Source of the DNA: Candidatus Binatus soli | GTDB taxonomy: Bacteria; Desulfobacterota; Binatia; Binatales; Binataceae | Length of the DNA stretch: 64,000 nucleotides | Reading direction: 5' to 3' | Assembly: GCA_002479255.1 (NCBI GenBank) | Contig: DLMJ01000016.1 | Location: 62,001 to 126,000 of the forward strand | Shown here: piece by piece, positions 1 to 9,509 of the stretch | How the letters are laid out: every line of letters starts with the position of its first letter | Numbering within the stretch: position 1 is the first letter of the stretch | Notes under the pieces: model-generated | Told to the model about the DNA's origin: nothing | Databases searched by the model: none | Seen by the model: the letters and a program-made list of their open reading frames with translations, nothing else | Made by a program: the position numbers and the translations under genes

Positions 1-945
1 CGCATCGATCGGCCCTGGCGAATAACCCAACTCTGCGCGCGCCTTCGATGAGTCGAAGAACATCCGCTTTCGCGCCATCCGCACTTCGGTCAGGCTGGCG
101 CGCGGCGCCCGGCGTGTGACGGTGCGCGCATACGCTTCGGCGCCGAGCGCGTACCCCAACGCGACCGCGTACGGAATCCTCATCTTTGGCGCGGGCAGCC
201 CGGAAATCATGGCGAGCCGCCCGAGAAATTCCCTGAGCGTGAGATTTTCGCCGCCGAGAATATACTTCTCGCCGATTCGGCCGCGCTCCGCCGCCAGCAA
301 ATGGGCGCGCGCGACATCTTCGACATCGACGATGTTGAGGCCGGTCTCCACGTACGCCGGCATCCGCCGATTGAGGAAGTCCACGATGATTCGGCCGGTC
401 GGAGTCGGCTTTAAGTCGAGCGCGCCGATCGGCGTCGATGGATTCACGATCACAACCGGCGCGCCCGCGCGGGCGGCTTCCAGCGCCGCCTGCTCAGCCA
501 TATACTTCGACCTCTTGTAATGACCCGTCATCTCGGCGAGCGACGACGGCGTGTCTTCGCGCCCCACCCCGCCGTGCGGAATTCCGAGCGCCCCCACCGT
601 GCTGGTGTGAACGATCCGCGAAACGCGCGCGTTGGCTGCGGCCCGGATAACATGCTGCGTGCCCCCGACGTTGGTCGCATACATCGGCGCCGGATCGGTC
701 AGCCACAGCCGGTAATCGGCGGCGACGTGATAAACCTCGTTGCATCCCTTGACCGCGCGGTCCACGGAATCGAAGTACCGAAGATCGCCCCACACGATCT
801 CGACCGGCAAACCAACCAGCGCACTTAAATCCGCGTTCTCGCGCGCCATCACTCGCACGCGATCGCCCCGGGCAAGGAGCGCGCGCACGACGTGGCATCC
901 CACGAATCCGTTGCCGCCTGTCACCAGCGCTAACTTAGTAGTCAT
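1..945 (-). CDS. hpnA: Hopanoid-associated NAD-dependent sugar epimerase HpnA (3' end cut by window edge)
   Basis: This extended short-chain dehydrogenase/reductase is read from an ATG at 945 and runs open for 315 codons off the left edge, so its stop is not seen. The N-terminus has the Rossmann motif TGGNGFVG (residues 9-16), followed by a GDL segment near 53. The catalytic Tyr-x3-Lys is Y143/K147 in HYKRSKY. Members of this family are annotated as hopanoid-associated sugar epimerases (HpnA) and are thought to act on the hopanoid side chain; the exact reaction is not settled. It lies 16 bases after hpnE and is the last visible gene of the hopanoid operon, which supports the specific name over a generic epimerase. 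Confidence 0.88.
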   Translation of the reverse strand, partial: MTTKLALVTGGNGFVGCHVVRALLARGDRVRVMARENADLSALVGLPVEIVWGDLRYFDSVDRAVKGCNEVYHVAADYRLWLTDPAPMYATNVGGTQHVIRAAANARVSRIVHTSTVGALGIPHGGVGREDTPSSLAEMTGHYKRSKYMAEQAALEAARAGAPVVIVNPSTPIGALDLKPTPTGRIIVDFLNRRMPAYVETGLNIVDVEDVARAHLLAAERGRIGEKYILGGENLTLREFLGRLAMISGLPAPKMRIPYAVALGYALGAEAYARTVTRRAPRASLTEVRMARKRMFFDSSKARAELGYSPGPIDA

Positions 946-961
946 CGAATTCCATCAATAG

Positions 962-2344
962 CTATTCAGCACTTCGCTCGGAGACGGCAACGGCTGCGGC
1001 CCGTCCCGAAATCACCGCGCTCTCAATCGTTGCCGGCAGACCGGTTTGTATCCAGTCACCGGCCAGGAAGAAGTTCGCGATCGGCGTTTTCGCCGTCGGA
1101 CGCAGTTCATGCGATCGAAGGTCCGGGGCCATCGTAGCGTTTTTCTCCTTGAGCACCAGCGACTTCACGACTCCGGCTCCGCGCGATGCGGGAATCATCG
1201 CGTGGAGATCGTTAATCACGATATCCAGGATTTCCTGGCTGCTGCGATCGACCAGCTTTCGCGCGCCGCTGATTACAAAGCTCAGGTAACCCGGATGCGC
1301 CTCGCCGCGCTGCGCGAATATTTGACGTTTGTTGAATAGCCATTGAGTAGTAGTGCCGATAAAGCCGATGAACGGTGAATTAGTCACTTCGCGATCGAGC
1401 CACACGTGAACGCAGATGATTGGCGAGCTCGAAAGACCCGTGAAGCGCGAGAAAAACGGATCGGCAACCGCACTTTCAGGCAGGAAACGCAGTAACTGAG
1501 GCGCCGGGACCGCGCTGATGAAGGCCGACGCCTCGATTCGCCGCCCGTCGCGCAGCCGCACGCTTGCGACATCCCCTCGAGCGCCAGGTTCCAGCATCTC
1601 CACGATCGAATGCGAAACAACCCTCCCGCCGGCGCGCTCGATCACCCGCTGCGCGCCGGTGCAGTACAGGTCGCTCAGCCCGACGCGCGAATAAACGAAC
1701 GCCGAGTCGCGGCGACGCGAAAAGAACCCGCGCTTCAGGACCTCGGCCAACAACTGCGCCGACGACGATTGCGGCTCGTCGTTCAGCGTCGCGATCGACA
1801 GCGGATACCAGAAGCACCGGCGCGCTTGTTCTGATTGCCCGATGCGATCCATCAGCTGCGCGACGGTGAGACGACGCAATTCGCCATCGCCGAACCGTCT
1901 CATCGCGAGCATGCGCAGTCCGCCGCGCATAACAGCAACCCGCTCCGCGATACTCAGATGCCGGTATCCGAGCAACGCAGCCGTCATGTGCAGAGGTCCG
2001 GGCAGCCGCGCCGTTTTCAGGATCGCGCTGTGGCCGGGACCCGCGAGCATTTCGATTTCCAAATCTTCGTGAAATACCAACTGGTCGTAGGCGCCGATCC
2101 GCTTGAGGAAGTCGAGCGTCTCACCGTAACAACCCATCAGGACGTGCTGTCCGTTGTCGACGAAATCGCCCGTGTCCGGATCGGTGAACGAATACGCACG
2201 CCCGCCGGGCGCGGGTTTTCCTTCGAGCACTGTGACCCGCACGCCCCGCTCCGCGAGCGCAACCGCGGCGCTGAGTCCCGCGAACCCGGCGCCGATCACG
2301 ACCGCGTCTTTGATCGCCGCTGCCATCTGATTCGCCACGCGCAT
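962..2344 (-). CDS. hpnE: Hydroxysqualene dehydroxylase HpnE (FAD-dependent)
   Basis: This FAD-dependent amine oxidase/desaturase-like protein completes squalene synthesis by reducing hydroxysqualene, the product of HpnC. The dinucleotide-binding motif VVIGAGFAGLSAA lies near residues 15-27, followed by the family signature GKPAPGGRAYSF. The C-terminal FAD segment FFLAGDWIQTGLPATIESA is also present. The frame stays open upstream to 2386, inside hpnD. The ATG at 2344 was chosen because AAGGA lies 8 bases before it and it leaves a 5-base gap after the hpnD stop. The protein is 460 residues, normal for the family. Phytoene-desaturase-like enzymes share the fold, but the hpnC-hpnD context decides the assignment. 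Confidence 0.93.
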   Translation of the reverse strand: MRVANQMAAAIKDAVVIGAGFAGLSAAVALAERGVRVTVLEGKPAPGGRAYSFTDPDTGDFVDNGQHVLMGCYGETLDFLKRIGAYDQLVFHEDLEIEMLAGPGHSAILKTARLPGPLHMTAALLGYRHLSIAERVAVMRGGLRMLAMRRFGDGELRRLTVAQLMDRIGQSEQARRCFWYPLSIATLNDEPQSSSAQLLAEVLKRGFFSRRRDSAFVYSRVGLSDLYCTGAQRVIERAGGRVVSHSIVEMLEPGARGDVASVRLRDGRRIEASAFISAVPAPQLLRFLPESAVADPFFSRFTGLSSSPIICVHVWLDREVTNSPFIGFIGTTTQWLFNKRQIFAQRGEAHPGYLSFVISGARKLVDRSSQEILDIVINDLHAMIPASRGAGVVKSLVLKEKNATMAPDLRSHELRPTAKTPIANFFLAGDWIQTGLPATIESAVISGRAAAVAVSERSAE

Positions 2345-2349
2345 CCGAC

Positions 2350-3273
2350 TTATCCTTGCGGCGCGCCGAAGCGTCCCACCGCCCACGCGCGGCCGACCAG
2401 GTAGAGCTTGTGCGGCGCAGACAGGCTGTGGCGGCGGTCGAGCACGCGATAGTTCGACTTGATGATCCGTTCGAGCAACGCGGCATAGATAAGCCGCATC
2501 GCCTCGGCCGTCAGCAGCGTCGCGCGATCTTCCGGCGCGAGCGCGCTCCGCGCCTTCGCGTAAAGTTGCTGCGCGCGTTTCGCCTCGAATTCCATCAGGT
2601 TGACGAAGTTCGGCGAGTACACGCCGCCGAGAATTTCATCCTCGCTCACGTTGAATCGCGCGAGGTCTTCCAGCGGAAGATAAATGCGGCCGCGCGCGGC
2701 GTCTTCGCCCACGTCGCGGATAATATTGGTCAACTGAAGCGCCAGTCCGAGATTCTCCGCGTACAACTTCGCCGACGGATTGCGGTAGCTGAAAATCTCG
2801 ATGCAGATGAGGCCCAGCGCCGACGCGACGCGATAGCAGTACGGCCGCAGCTCTTCAAACGTTTGATAGCGCTTGTGCGAGAGATCCATCTCCACGCCGG
2901 CGATGATCTCCTCGAAAAGACCCCGCTGAATTGTAAATCGCCGCGCGCTGTCGGCGAGCGCGCGAGAGAGCGCGCGCGTCGGCACGCCCGCATACACGCG
3001 GTCAAGTTCCTCGCGCCACCGCCTCAGCAGCAGCGCCGGCTCGCGAATCGCTTCGTCGTCGGCGATATCGTCGATGAAACGGCAGAATGCATAGACGGCG
3101 TGGAGCGCGCGGCGCCGTTCGGGCGGCAGCAAAATGAACGCGTAGTAAAAGCTCGACCGCGAGCGCCGCGTGATCTGCGCACAGCGTTCGTAGTCGGCAT
3201 CGAGCGACGCGTCGTCGCGGCCGGCGACTTCTTCGATCCCGGCGGCGCTGCTGTCAGACTTCAAGCCGTCCAC
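2350..3273 (-). CDS. hpnD: Presqualene diphosphate synthase HpnD
   Basis: This trans-isoprenyl diphosphate synthase condenses two farnesyl diphosphates to presqualene diphosphate. The two Asp-rich motifs are FIDDIADD (residues 67-73) and NIIRDVGED (183-191), followed by the conserved RGRIYLP. The start is a GTG at 3273 with GGAG about 9 bases upstream; it overlaps the 3' end of hpnC by 20 bases, consistent with translational coupling. Length is 307 residues. HpnC and HpnD are paralogues. I assign HpnD because its second motif (DVGEDAARGRIYLP) and its place next to hpnE match the usual C-D-E order. Confidence 0.93.
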   Translation of the reverse strand: MDGLKSDSSAAGIEEVAGRDDASLDADYERCAQITRRSRSSFYYAFILLPPERRRALHAVYAFCRFIDDIADDEAIREPALLLRRWREELDRVYAGVPTRALSRALADSARRFTIQRGLFEEIIAGVEMDLSHKRYQTFEELRPYCYRVASALGLICIEIFSYRNPSAKLYAENLGLALQLTNIIRDVGEDAARGRIYLPLEDLARFNVSEDEILGGVYSPNFVNLMEFEAKRAQQLYAKARSALAPEDRATLLTAEAMRLIYAALLERIIKSNYRVLDRRHSLSAPHKLYLVGRAWAVGRFGAPQG

Positions 3274-4180
3274 GCAGCGCGCTCCATCCGAGTTTCAGGT
3301 AGTCGAATTTCGCAAGTTCCGGACGCATCCGGAACACGTCGTAGTTGACGCGATCGATCGCGCGGATAATCGCCAGCCCGCCGCCCGCGAACATCACGAT
3401 GTCGCGCCTGAGCCGCTTGTTCACGCACTTGTGCAATTCTCCCCCCTCAACAAGCATCGCTTGCGCGACTCCCGCTTCATGACGCATCAAATCCACGAAC
3501 TCGCGCGACGACGTATGCGCGGCCAGGTCCGCCGGCGTGACTCCGAAGCGTTCCATGTCGCGGCGCGGAAGATAGATTCGTCCCTTGTCGAGATCGACTG
3601 CAACGTCCTGCCAGAAATTGGCGAGCTGCAATCCACTGCAGACCAGGTCCGACAGGTGCTGCCGTTCGGCGTCGCTGTAGCCGAACAGGTAAAGCACCAG
3701 CCGTCCAACCGGATTCGCCGAGTAGCGCGAATAGCCGAGCAGATCGTCGAGCGTGTCGAAGCCCTTGAAGTTCACGTCGGATCGAAACGCAGTCAAAAGG
3801 TCTTTGAACGGCTCGCGCGGAATTTCGAAGCGGCGCACCGTGTCGGCGAGCGCAATAAATACCGGATGGCGCGGCGTGCCGGCGTACGCCAGGTCGAGCT
3901 CGCGCTCCCATTCGTCGAGCATCGCGAGGTCATGATGCTCGTCGGCAAAGTCGTCCGCCATCCGCGCGTACGCGTAAATCGCATACATGTGCGGGCGCAT
4001 CTCGCGGGGCATCAGCCACGACGCGACCGTGAAATTTTCGTAGTGCGATTTTGCCAGCCGCGCGCAGAACTGGTACGCGCTCGCTACGTCGAACGCTCCC
4101 GCCGGCGGCGACGCGTCCCGCGCTGCACTCACAGCATACGAGGTTCCTTCGCTTTGCACGTTGGCCCGCGCGTTTGCCAT
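3254..4180 (-). CDS. hpnC: Hydroxysqualene synthase HpnC
   Basis: This squalene/phytoene synthase-family enzyme converts presqualene diphosphate to hydroxysqualene. The first Asp-rich motif is MADDFADE (about residues 74-81) and the second is NFWQDVAVDLDKGRIYLP. The second Asp box is less acidic than in HpnD, as is typical of HpnC. The frame is open to 4243, but that would reach into dxr. The ATG at 4180 lies 4 bases after the dxr stop and gives 308 residues, so I use it, although no strong ribosome-binding site precedes it. Confidence 0.91.
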   Translation of the reverse strand: MANARANVQSEGTSYAVSAARDASPPAGAFDVASAYQFCARLAKSHYENFTVASWLMPREMRPHMYAIYAYARMADDFADEHHDLAMLDEWERELDLAYAGTPRHPVFIALADTVRRFEIPREPFKDLLTAFRSDVNFKGFDTLDDLLGYSRYSANPVGRLVLYLFGYSDAERQHLSDLVCSGLQLANFWQDVAVDLDKGRIYLPRRDMERFGVTPADLAAHTSSREFVDLMRHEAGVAQAMLVEGGELHKCVNKRLRRDIVMFAGGGLAIIRAIDRVNYDVFRMRPELAKFDYLKLGWSALRGRLEV

Positions 4181-4184
4181 CGTC

Positions 4185-5354
4185 TCAGGCTGCGACCGGT
4201 CGCGCTCCGATAAGTTCGCGCGCCGCGGCCCGCGCCCATCCATCGGTCTCCAGCAGATCTTCGATCGTTCGCGCCGCCGAGTTGTGATGCCGTTGCATCA
4301 CCGTTTCGATATGGCGCGGGATGTCCATGAAGCGCACGCGCCCCGCCAGGAAGCCCGCCACCAGTTCCTCGTTGGCGGCGTTGAGGCACGCGGGCATCGT
4401 GTGCCCCGCCGCGAGCGCCTCGTACGCCAGCCGCAGACACGGGAAGCGTCTCAGGTCGGGTTCTTCAAACGTCAACAGCGAATTTTCCACCAGTGACAGC
4501 GGCTTCAGATGCGTCATCGGCAGCCGCTCCGGATACGCAAGCGCGTAAGCCACCGGAATCGCCATGTCGGGTATCGCCATCTCCGCGATCACCGACCCAT
4601 CGATCATTTCGACCATCGAATGGATCACGCTCTGCGGATGAATCACCACCGAGACCTCGGCGGCCTTGAGGTCGAACAGCCACCGCGCCTCGATCACCTC
4701 GAGCCCCTTGTTCATCAGCGTCGCCGAATCGATCGTAATCTTGCTGCCCATACGCCAGGTCGGATGCTTCAGCGCCTGCTCGACTGTGATCGATTCGAAA
4801 CTATCGGCCGCCAGCTCGCGAAACGGTCCCCCCGACGCGGTCAAAATGACCCGCTTCAACGACTCGCGCCCGCGTCCTTCCAGGCATTGAAAAACCGCGT
4901 TGTGCTCGCTGTCCACCGGCAGCAGCCGCACGCGATTCTCCCGCACCGCCGCCGTGATCAACTCGCCCGCAATGACCAGCACTTCCTTGTTGGCAAACGC
5001 GATGTCCTTGCCGGCCTTGATGGCGGCCAGCGTCGGCTGCAATCCCATCGCACCGACCAGCGCCGACATCACCAGCTTCGCCGCGGGATGCGTTGCGACG
5101 GCAATCGCGCCTTCGAGTCCATGAACGATCGTCACGCGCTGCGCACCGACGCGCGCCGCCAGTTCGCGCGCGAGTTCGGGCGTCGCCACCGAGACGAGTT
5201 CGGGATGAAAGCGCTTTACCTGCTCCGTCAGCAGATCCAGGTTGCGTCCCGCGGCCATCGCGACGACGCGAAATCGGTCGCTGAATCGGGCGGCCACGTC
5301 CAGCGTGGTGACGCCGACTGATCCGGTCGAGCCGAGAATGGAAATCGCCTTCAT
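4185..5354 (-). CDS. dxr: 1-deoxy-D-xylulose 5-phosphate reductoisomerase
   Basis: Dxr catalyses the first committed step of the MEP isoprenoid pathway, NADPH-dependent conversion of DXP to MEP in the cytosol. The nucleotide-binding motif GSTGSVG is at residues 8-14 and ANKE at 121-124. Metal ligands are D148 and E150 in PVDSEH, with E219 in NKGLEVIEA. Length (389) is normal. The gene lies 10 bases after shc and 4 before hpnC, so precursor supply is built into the hopanoid operon. dxr is more usually found with ispC/cdsA/rseP-type neighbours, so this placement is worth noting. Confidence 0.96.
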   Translation of the reverse strand: MKAISILGSTGSVGVTTLDVAARFSDRFRVVAMAAGRNLDLLTEQVKRFHPELVSVATPELARELAARVGAQRVTIVHGLEGAIAVATHPAAKLVMSALVGAMGLQPTLAAIKAGKDIAFANKEVLVIAGELITAAVRENRVRLLPVDSEHNAVFQCLEGRGRESLKRVILTASGGPFRELAADSFESITVEQALKHPTWRMGSKITIDSATLMNKGLEVIEARWLFDLKAAEVSVVIHPQSVIHSMVEMIDGSVIAEMAIPDMAIPVAYALAYPERLPMTHLKPLSLVENSLLTFEEPDLRRFPCLRLAYEALAAGHTMPACLNAANEELVAGFLAGRVRFMDIPRHIETVMQRHHNSAARTIEDLLETDGWARAAARELIGARPVAA

Positions 5355-5364
5355 CGCGATGCGC

Positions 5365-7323
5365 TCAATGTGACGCCGTCTCCGCCAGCCGCCGGCGGAA
5401 CCGCCCGAGCGCCATCAGCGGAAAGTAATGCGCGTACATGTGGTAGCGAAGATAAAAATGATTTGGGAATCCGTTGCCGGTCGATTCCCTCTCGTCCCAC
5501 GCGCCCTCATCGTTCTGCCGCTCTGAGAGCCACTGGACGCCGCGCATCGCGTGTTCGCTGATCCCTGACTCGCCCGCGATCAATCCGATCAGCGCCCACG
5601 CCGTCTGCGACGCCGTGCTGCTGCCGCGCCCGCGCCACGCGGGATCTTTGTCCGACAGCGGGCTCTCGCCCCAGCCGCCGTCGGGATTCTGCTTCGACTT
5701 GAGCCACTCGACCGCCCGCTTGATCCACGGCTCGTTGACATCGACGCCGATCGCGCGCAAGCCCGACAGCGCCGAGAATGTGCCGTAGATATAGTTGATA
5801 CCCCACCGTCCCCACCATCCGCCCGCTGGCGACTGATTTCGCTTGAGCCATTCGATGGCGCGCTTCGCCGCCGGATGCTCGGTGCGATAGCCGACCGACG
5901 CCATCATCTCGAGCACCCTCCCGGTGAGATCGGGACACGACGGATCCGTCACCGCTTCCACGTCCGCGAGCGGCAGATGATTGAGCCAGGTTGAATCGTT
6001 GTCGGCGTCGAACGCCGCAAAGCCGCCGTCTTTCGATTGCATTCCCATTACCCAGTTCGCACCAGCGCGGATTGCGCGCTCCCTGGCCGCGCCGTCATCA
6101 GCTGCCGAGTCCGCCATCACCGACAGAATTACCGCCGAATCGTCCACGTCGGGATACCAGTCGTTGTAAAACTCGAACGCCCATCCGCCCGGTTCGAGGT
6201 CGGGCCGCTTTACCGACCAATCGCCCTTCTTGAAAATCTGATGATCGATAAACCATTGCGACGTTCGCTTCAGCACCGGATGGTCGCCCGGCAATCCCGA
6301 ATCCAGCAGCGCCCGGCCCGCGAGCGCCGTGTCCCAGTTGACCGACACGCACGGCATGTACATGTCGTAGTCCTTGAAGTGCCAAATGAGTTCGTGCGAC
6401 GCCTCGATCGCTTTCTTCAGCACGGGATGGTCGTTGCGGTAGCCGTTGGCTTTCAGAGCCATCGCGCTCAGCAGGTAGCATGGCTCGATTCCGCCCCATG
6501 AGCCGTTGGCCGCCTGATGTTCGATGAGCCAGTTTTCCGTTTGGCGCAGCGCGCGCGCGCGGATCGATTTGATTTTGTGCCGATCGTAGAATCGCAGCGC
6601 CTGGTCGGCGAGATTCAGCGCATTGCGCAGAGACAGCAATTTCTTTCCGCGCGGCTGTTTGAACTTCGTGAAATGCGGCGGCTGGATGAACAACTCCAGC
6701 ACTCCGCGCTGGTAGTCGATCTTTTTCTCGGGACGCGCCGCCTGCAACATCATCAGCCCCATCAGCGTTCCGCGCGCCCATGAGCCGAGTTCGTAAATGT
6801 TGAACGGGAACCAGTTCGGGAAAAGCGCGAGTTCGACCGGCAGCGCAGCCGTCGCCTCCCACGTTATCTGGCCCATCGCCGCCAGGTAGAAGCGCGCCAG
6901 CGTCCCGCAGTTCACGATGCCGCCCTTGGACAGGATCCAGCGCCGCGCCGCCGCCATCGGCTCGTCACCCGCGCGCATGCCGGTGAGCTTCAGCGCAAAA
7001 TAACTTTCGATCGTCGTCGAGAGATGCCCTTCGCCGCCCGCGTAAAGCGCCCAGCTCCCGTCCGGACTCTGAATGTCCAGCAGATGCTTCTTCAGAGGCG
7101 CTTCGACCTCGCGATCGACCGTGTCCATGAAATGGTTAAAGATGATGAACTCCGCGTTCATCTCCGCATTCGCCTCCAGCGGCGCGTGCCAGTAGCCCTC
7201 GGGCTTCTGCAGCGCGATAAGCGCGCGCTGCGCGCGATCTACCGTGTAATCAACCTTTGCGGCGAACTCATCATGCGGCGACATGGCAATCGCCGTGCTT
7301 TCAATTTCAATAGCCTGCCTCAT
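5365..7323 (-). CDS. shc: Squalene-hopene cyclase
   Basis: This membrane-associated class II terpene cyclase protonates squalene and folds it into hopene or hopanol. The catalytic DxDD motif is D392-V-D-D395 in YPDVDDSAV. Several QW-type repeats are visible, including QSPDGSWALY (85-94), QAANGSWGG (270-278) and QNPDGGWGES near the C-terminus. Length is 652 residues, typical for the family. The ATG at 7323 follows AAGGGTGAAAT, a good ribosome-binding site. It sits between the alcohol dehydrogenase and dxr. Also named hpnF. Confidence 0.97.
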   Translation of the reverse strand: MRQAIEIESTAIAMSPHDEFAAKVDYTVDRAQRALIALQKPEGYWHAPLEANAEMNAEFIIFNHFMDTVDREVEAPLKKHLLDIQSPDGSWALYAGGEGHLSTTIESYFALKLTGMRAGDEPMAAARRWILSKGGIVNCGTLARFYLAAMGQITWEATAALPVELALFPNWFPFNIYELGSWARGTLMGLMMLQAARPEKKIDYQRGVLELFIQPPHFTKFKQPRGKKLLSLRNALNLADQALRFYDRHKIKSIRARALRQTENWLIEHQAANGSWGGIEPCYLLSAMALKANGYRNDHPVLKKAIEASHELIWHFKDYDMYMPCVSVNWDTALAGRALLDSGLPGDHPVLKRTSQWFIDHQIFKKGDWSVKRPDLEPGGWAFEFYNDWYPDVDDSAVILSVMADSAADDGAARERAIRAGANWVMGMQSKDGGFAAFDADNDSTWLNHLPLADVEAVTDPSCPDLTGRVLEMMASVGYRTEHPAAKRAIEWLKRNQSPAGGWWGRWGINYIYGTFSALSGLRAIGVDVNEPWIKRAVEWLKSKQNPDGGWGESPLSDKDPAWRGRGSSTASQTAWALIGLIAGESGISEHAMRGVQWLSERQNDEGAWDERESTGNGFPNHFYLRYHMYAHYFPLMALGRFRRRLAETASH

Positions 7324-7388
7324 ATTTCACCCTTGCCTGAACTCAGCCCGCGTCCCCCCGGAACCCGCCGCAACCTCACCGCAATCCA

Positions 7389-8456
7389 CTATGGAATCAC
7401 GGCGCATTTCAGGACCACGCCGCGCTCGAGCATCGCAAACACTTCCACCAAATCGCCAAGCCGCATTCGCGCGTTGATGACCGAGCCTGCATTCAGCGCA
7501 CGCCCCTCCAGCAATTCGTAAGCGCGCCGCACGTCGCGCGGCCGAAAATGAAACGCCGCCATCAACGTCAGATTGTCGTAATGCATCAGTCGCGTGTCGA
7601 CGCTGAGTACCGTGCCCACCGGACATCCGCCGAAAAAAACTACCCGCCCTCCGCGCCGCACCCGCGCCACCGCATCCTGCCATCCCTCGACTTGCCCCGT
7701 GCACTCGATCACCAGGTCGGGACCGAAGCCGCCGTTGAGCCGTGCGATTTCCGCGGTCGCGTCGACGCTGCGCGCGTCGATCACCCGGTCCGCGCCCATC
7801 TCCTCCGCCCACTTCAGGCGCTTGGCGCCTCGCCCCACGACCACCACCTCGCGCACGCCCGCGGCCTTCAGCACGAGCATGTGCAGCAGACTGAATGCGC
7901 CGCCGCCGATGATCGCCACCGTCTCGGTCTTTTCGGGACGCGCCATTTCCTGGGCATGGACCACGCACGAAAGCGGCTCGAGCAGCGCGGCTTCTTCGAA
8001 CGGCAGGTCCGCGGGTTTGATAAATGTGTTGCGCGCAACGACGTGCGCCGGCAGCACCAGCATGTCCGCATACGCGCCGAGCACCATCCGCCCCACAGCG
8101 TCGTCGCAAAGATTCTCCTGCCCATGCTGGCAGTAGAAACAGATCCCACACGGCGCGGTCGGCGCGGCCATTATTTCGTCGCCGGCCTTGAATGCCGTCA
8201 CGCCCTCGCCGGCTTCCATCACCACGCCGGAAAACTCATGACCGAAAGCAATCGGAAGTTTCCACAGCGGATGTCCGCGCCGAAACATCTTCAGATCGGT
8301 GCCGCAAGTCAACGCGCAGCGGATTTGAATCAGCAATTCGCCCGGCCCCGGATGCGGCACGACGTAGTCGCGCAATTCGAGCCGCCCGGGCTCCACCAGC
8401 ACGGCCTGGCGCGAATGCGTCCCCGCAATTTCCACCGACGCTTCGGCCGCGTTCAC
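7389..8456 (-). CDS. Zinc-dependent medium-chain alcohol dehydrogenase in the hopanoid operon
   Basis: A medium-chain dehydrogenase/reductase of the threonine/sorbitol dehydrogenase type. Catalytic-zinc ligands are C51 and H73-E74 (FGHEF). The structural-zinc cysteines C103, C106, C109 and C117 are in the canonical CxxCxxCx7C spacing. A Rossmann domain follows with IIGGGAFSLLHMLVL. Its ATG overlaps the ispA stop by 4 bases (ATGA), and shc follows 65 bases later, so it is embedded in the hopanoid operon. Its substrate is unknown. A side-chain or terpenoid alcohol/aldehyde is an inference from context; no standard Hpn step is assigned to this family. Confidence 0.85.
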   Translation of the reverse strand: MNAAEASVEIAGTHSRQAVLVEPGRLELRDYVVPHPGPGELLIQIRCALTCGTDLKMFRRGHPLWKLPIAFGHEFSGVVMEAGEGVTAFKAGDEIMAAPTAPCGICFYCQHGQENLCDDAVGRMVLGAYADMLVLPAHVVARNTFIKPADLPFEEAALLEPLSCVVHAQEMARPEKTETVAIIGGGAFSLLHMLVLKAAGVREVVVVGRGAKRLKWAEEMGADRVIDARSVDATAEIARLNGGFGPDLVIECTGQVEGWQDAVARVRRGGRVVFFGGCPVGTVLSVDTRLMHYDNLTLMAAFHFRPRDVRRAYELLEGRALNAGSVINARMRLGDLVEVFAMLERGVVLKCAVIP

Positions 8457-9427
8457 AGCTTGCGCTCCACGACGAAGGTTGCAAGGTGGCGCAGCGCGTC
8501 GGCGCTATCCCCGAAGCCGGCAATTGCGCGATGCGCTCGCGTTTCGAGCTCGCGCGCCAAATCGAGCGAGCGCTCGATTCCCAATATCGCGGGATAGGTC
8601 GCCTTGCCGCGCTCGACGTCCTTTTGCGTCCGTTTGCCCATCTGCTCGGGCGTGCCTTGCACGTCCAACAGGTCATCGACGACCTGGAAGGCCAGCCCGA
8701 GCGCGCGCGCGTATGCGTCGAGCGATTCGATTTGCGCCTCACTCGCGCCGCCCAGGCGCGCACCGCCGCGAACCGACGCCAGGAACAGCGCCCCGGTTTT
8801 CTTGCCGTGCAGTTCTTCGAGCTCCTCGACCGTCTTCGACTTGCCCTCGCCGAGCAGATCGATCGCCTGCCCCGCGACCATCCCGGCTGATCCCGCCGCG
8901 CCGGCGAGCTCCGCGATCGTTTCCAGCACGAGTGCCGGCGACGCGCTGTTGTCCGCCGGGCGCGCGAGCACCTTGAATGCGTCCGTCAGCAGCGCGTCGC
9001 CCGCCAGCGTCGCGATCGCTTCGCCATAGACCTTGTGATTGGTCGGGCGCCCGCGGCGCATATCGTCATCGTCCATGCACGGCAGGTCGTCGTGAATCAG
9101 CGAGTAGGTGTGAATCATCTCGACCGCGCACGCCAGTCCCATCGCCGCCTCGACTTTCCCTCCGACCGCCTCGCACGACGCCAGCACAAGCACCGGCCGC
9201 AGCCGCTTGCCGCCCGCCAACAGCGAGTAGCGCATCGCCTCATGCAAGCGCGCCGCCGCGCCCGCGGGTTCCTCGACGCTTTGAACGAGCGCTCGCTCGA
9301 TAATCTGCCCGCGTTCCTTCAAATATCTGTGCAAGTCGAACACGTCTCGTTTCTCTTGCCTGGATGCCGGCGGCGCTGACGTCGGCTCGACGGCAGCACT
9401 GAAAAACTGACCGGGATTTTTCCTCAC
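8453..9427 (-). CDS. ispA: Farnesyl diphosphate synthase (polyprenyl synthetase family)
   Basis: This short-chain trans-prenyl diphosphate synthase makes farnesyl diphosphate from IPP and DMAPP. The first Asp-rich motif spans DDLPCMDDDD (residues 113-122) with RRGRPTNHK after it; the second is DDLLD (251-255). GGKRLRP at 72-78 is also conserved. The two residues between the Asp pairs (PC) in DDLPCMDD are typical of bacterial FPP/GPP synthases. The start is GTG at 9427 with GGGAGG upstream; the first ~28 residues are not conserved, so the true start could lie further in. It lies 82 bases after hpnH and overlaps the dehydrogenase gene by 4 bases. Confidence 0.92.
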   Translation of the reverse strand: MRKNPGQFFSAAVEPTSAPPASRQEKRDVFDLHRYLKERGQIIERALVQSVEEPAGAAARLHEAMRYSLLAGGKRLRPVLVLASCEAVGGKVEAAMGLACAVEMIHTYSLIHDDLPCMDDDDMRRGRPTNHKVYGEAIATLAGDALLTDAFKVLARPADNSASPALVLETIAELAGAAGSAGMVAGQAIDLLGEGKSKTVEELEELHGKKTGALFLASVRGGARLGGASEAQIESLDAYARALGLAFQVVDDLLDVQGTPEQMGKRTQKDVERGKATYPAILGIERSLDLARELETRAHRAIAGFGDSADALRHLATFVVERKL

Positions 9428-9509
9428 GCGATCGTTTCCCTCCCGCCTGGCAAGGGTGATTGGTCAGCTGCGCGCGAGCACTCTCCGCTTCGACAGCGCG
9501 AGCAATCCC

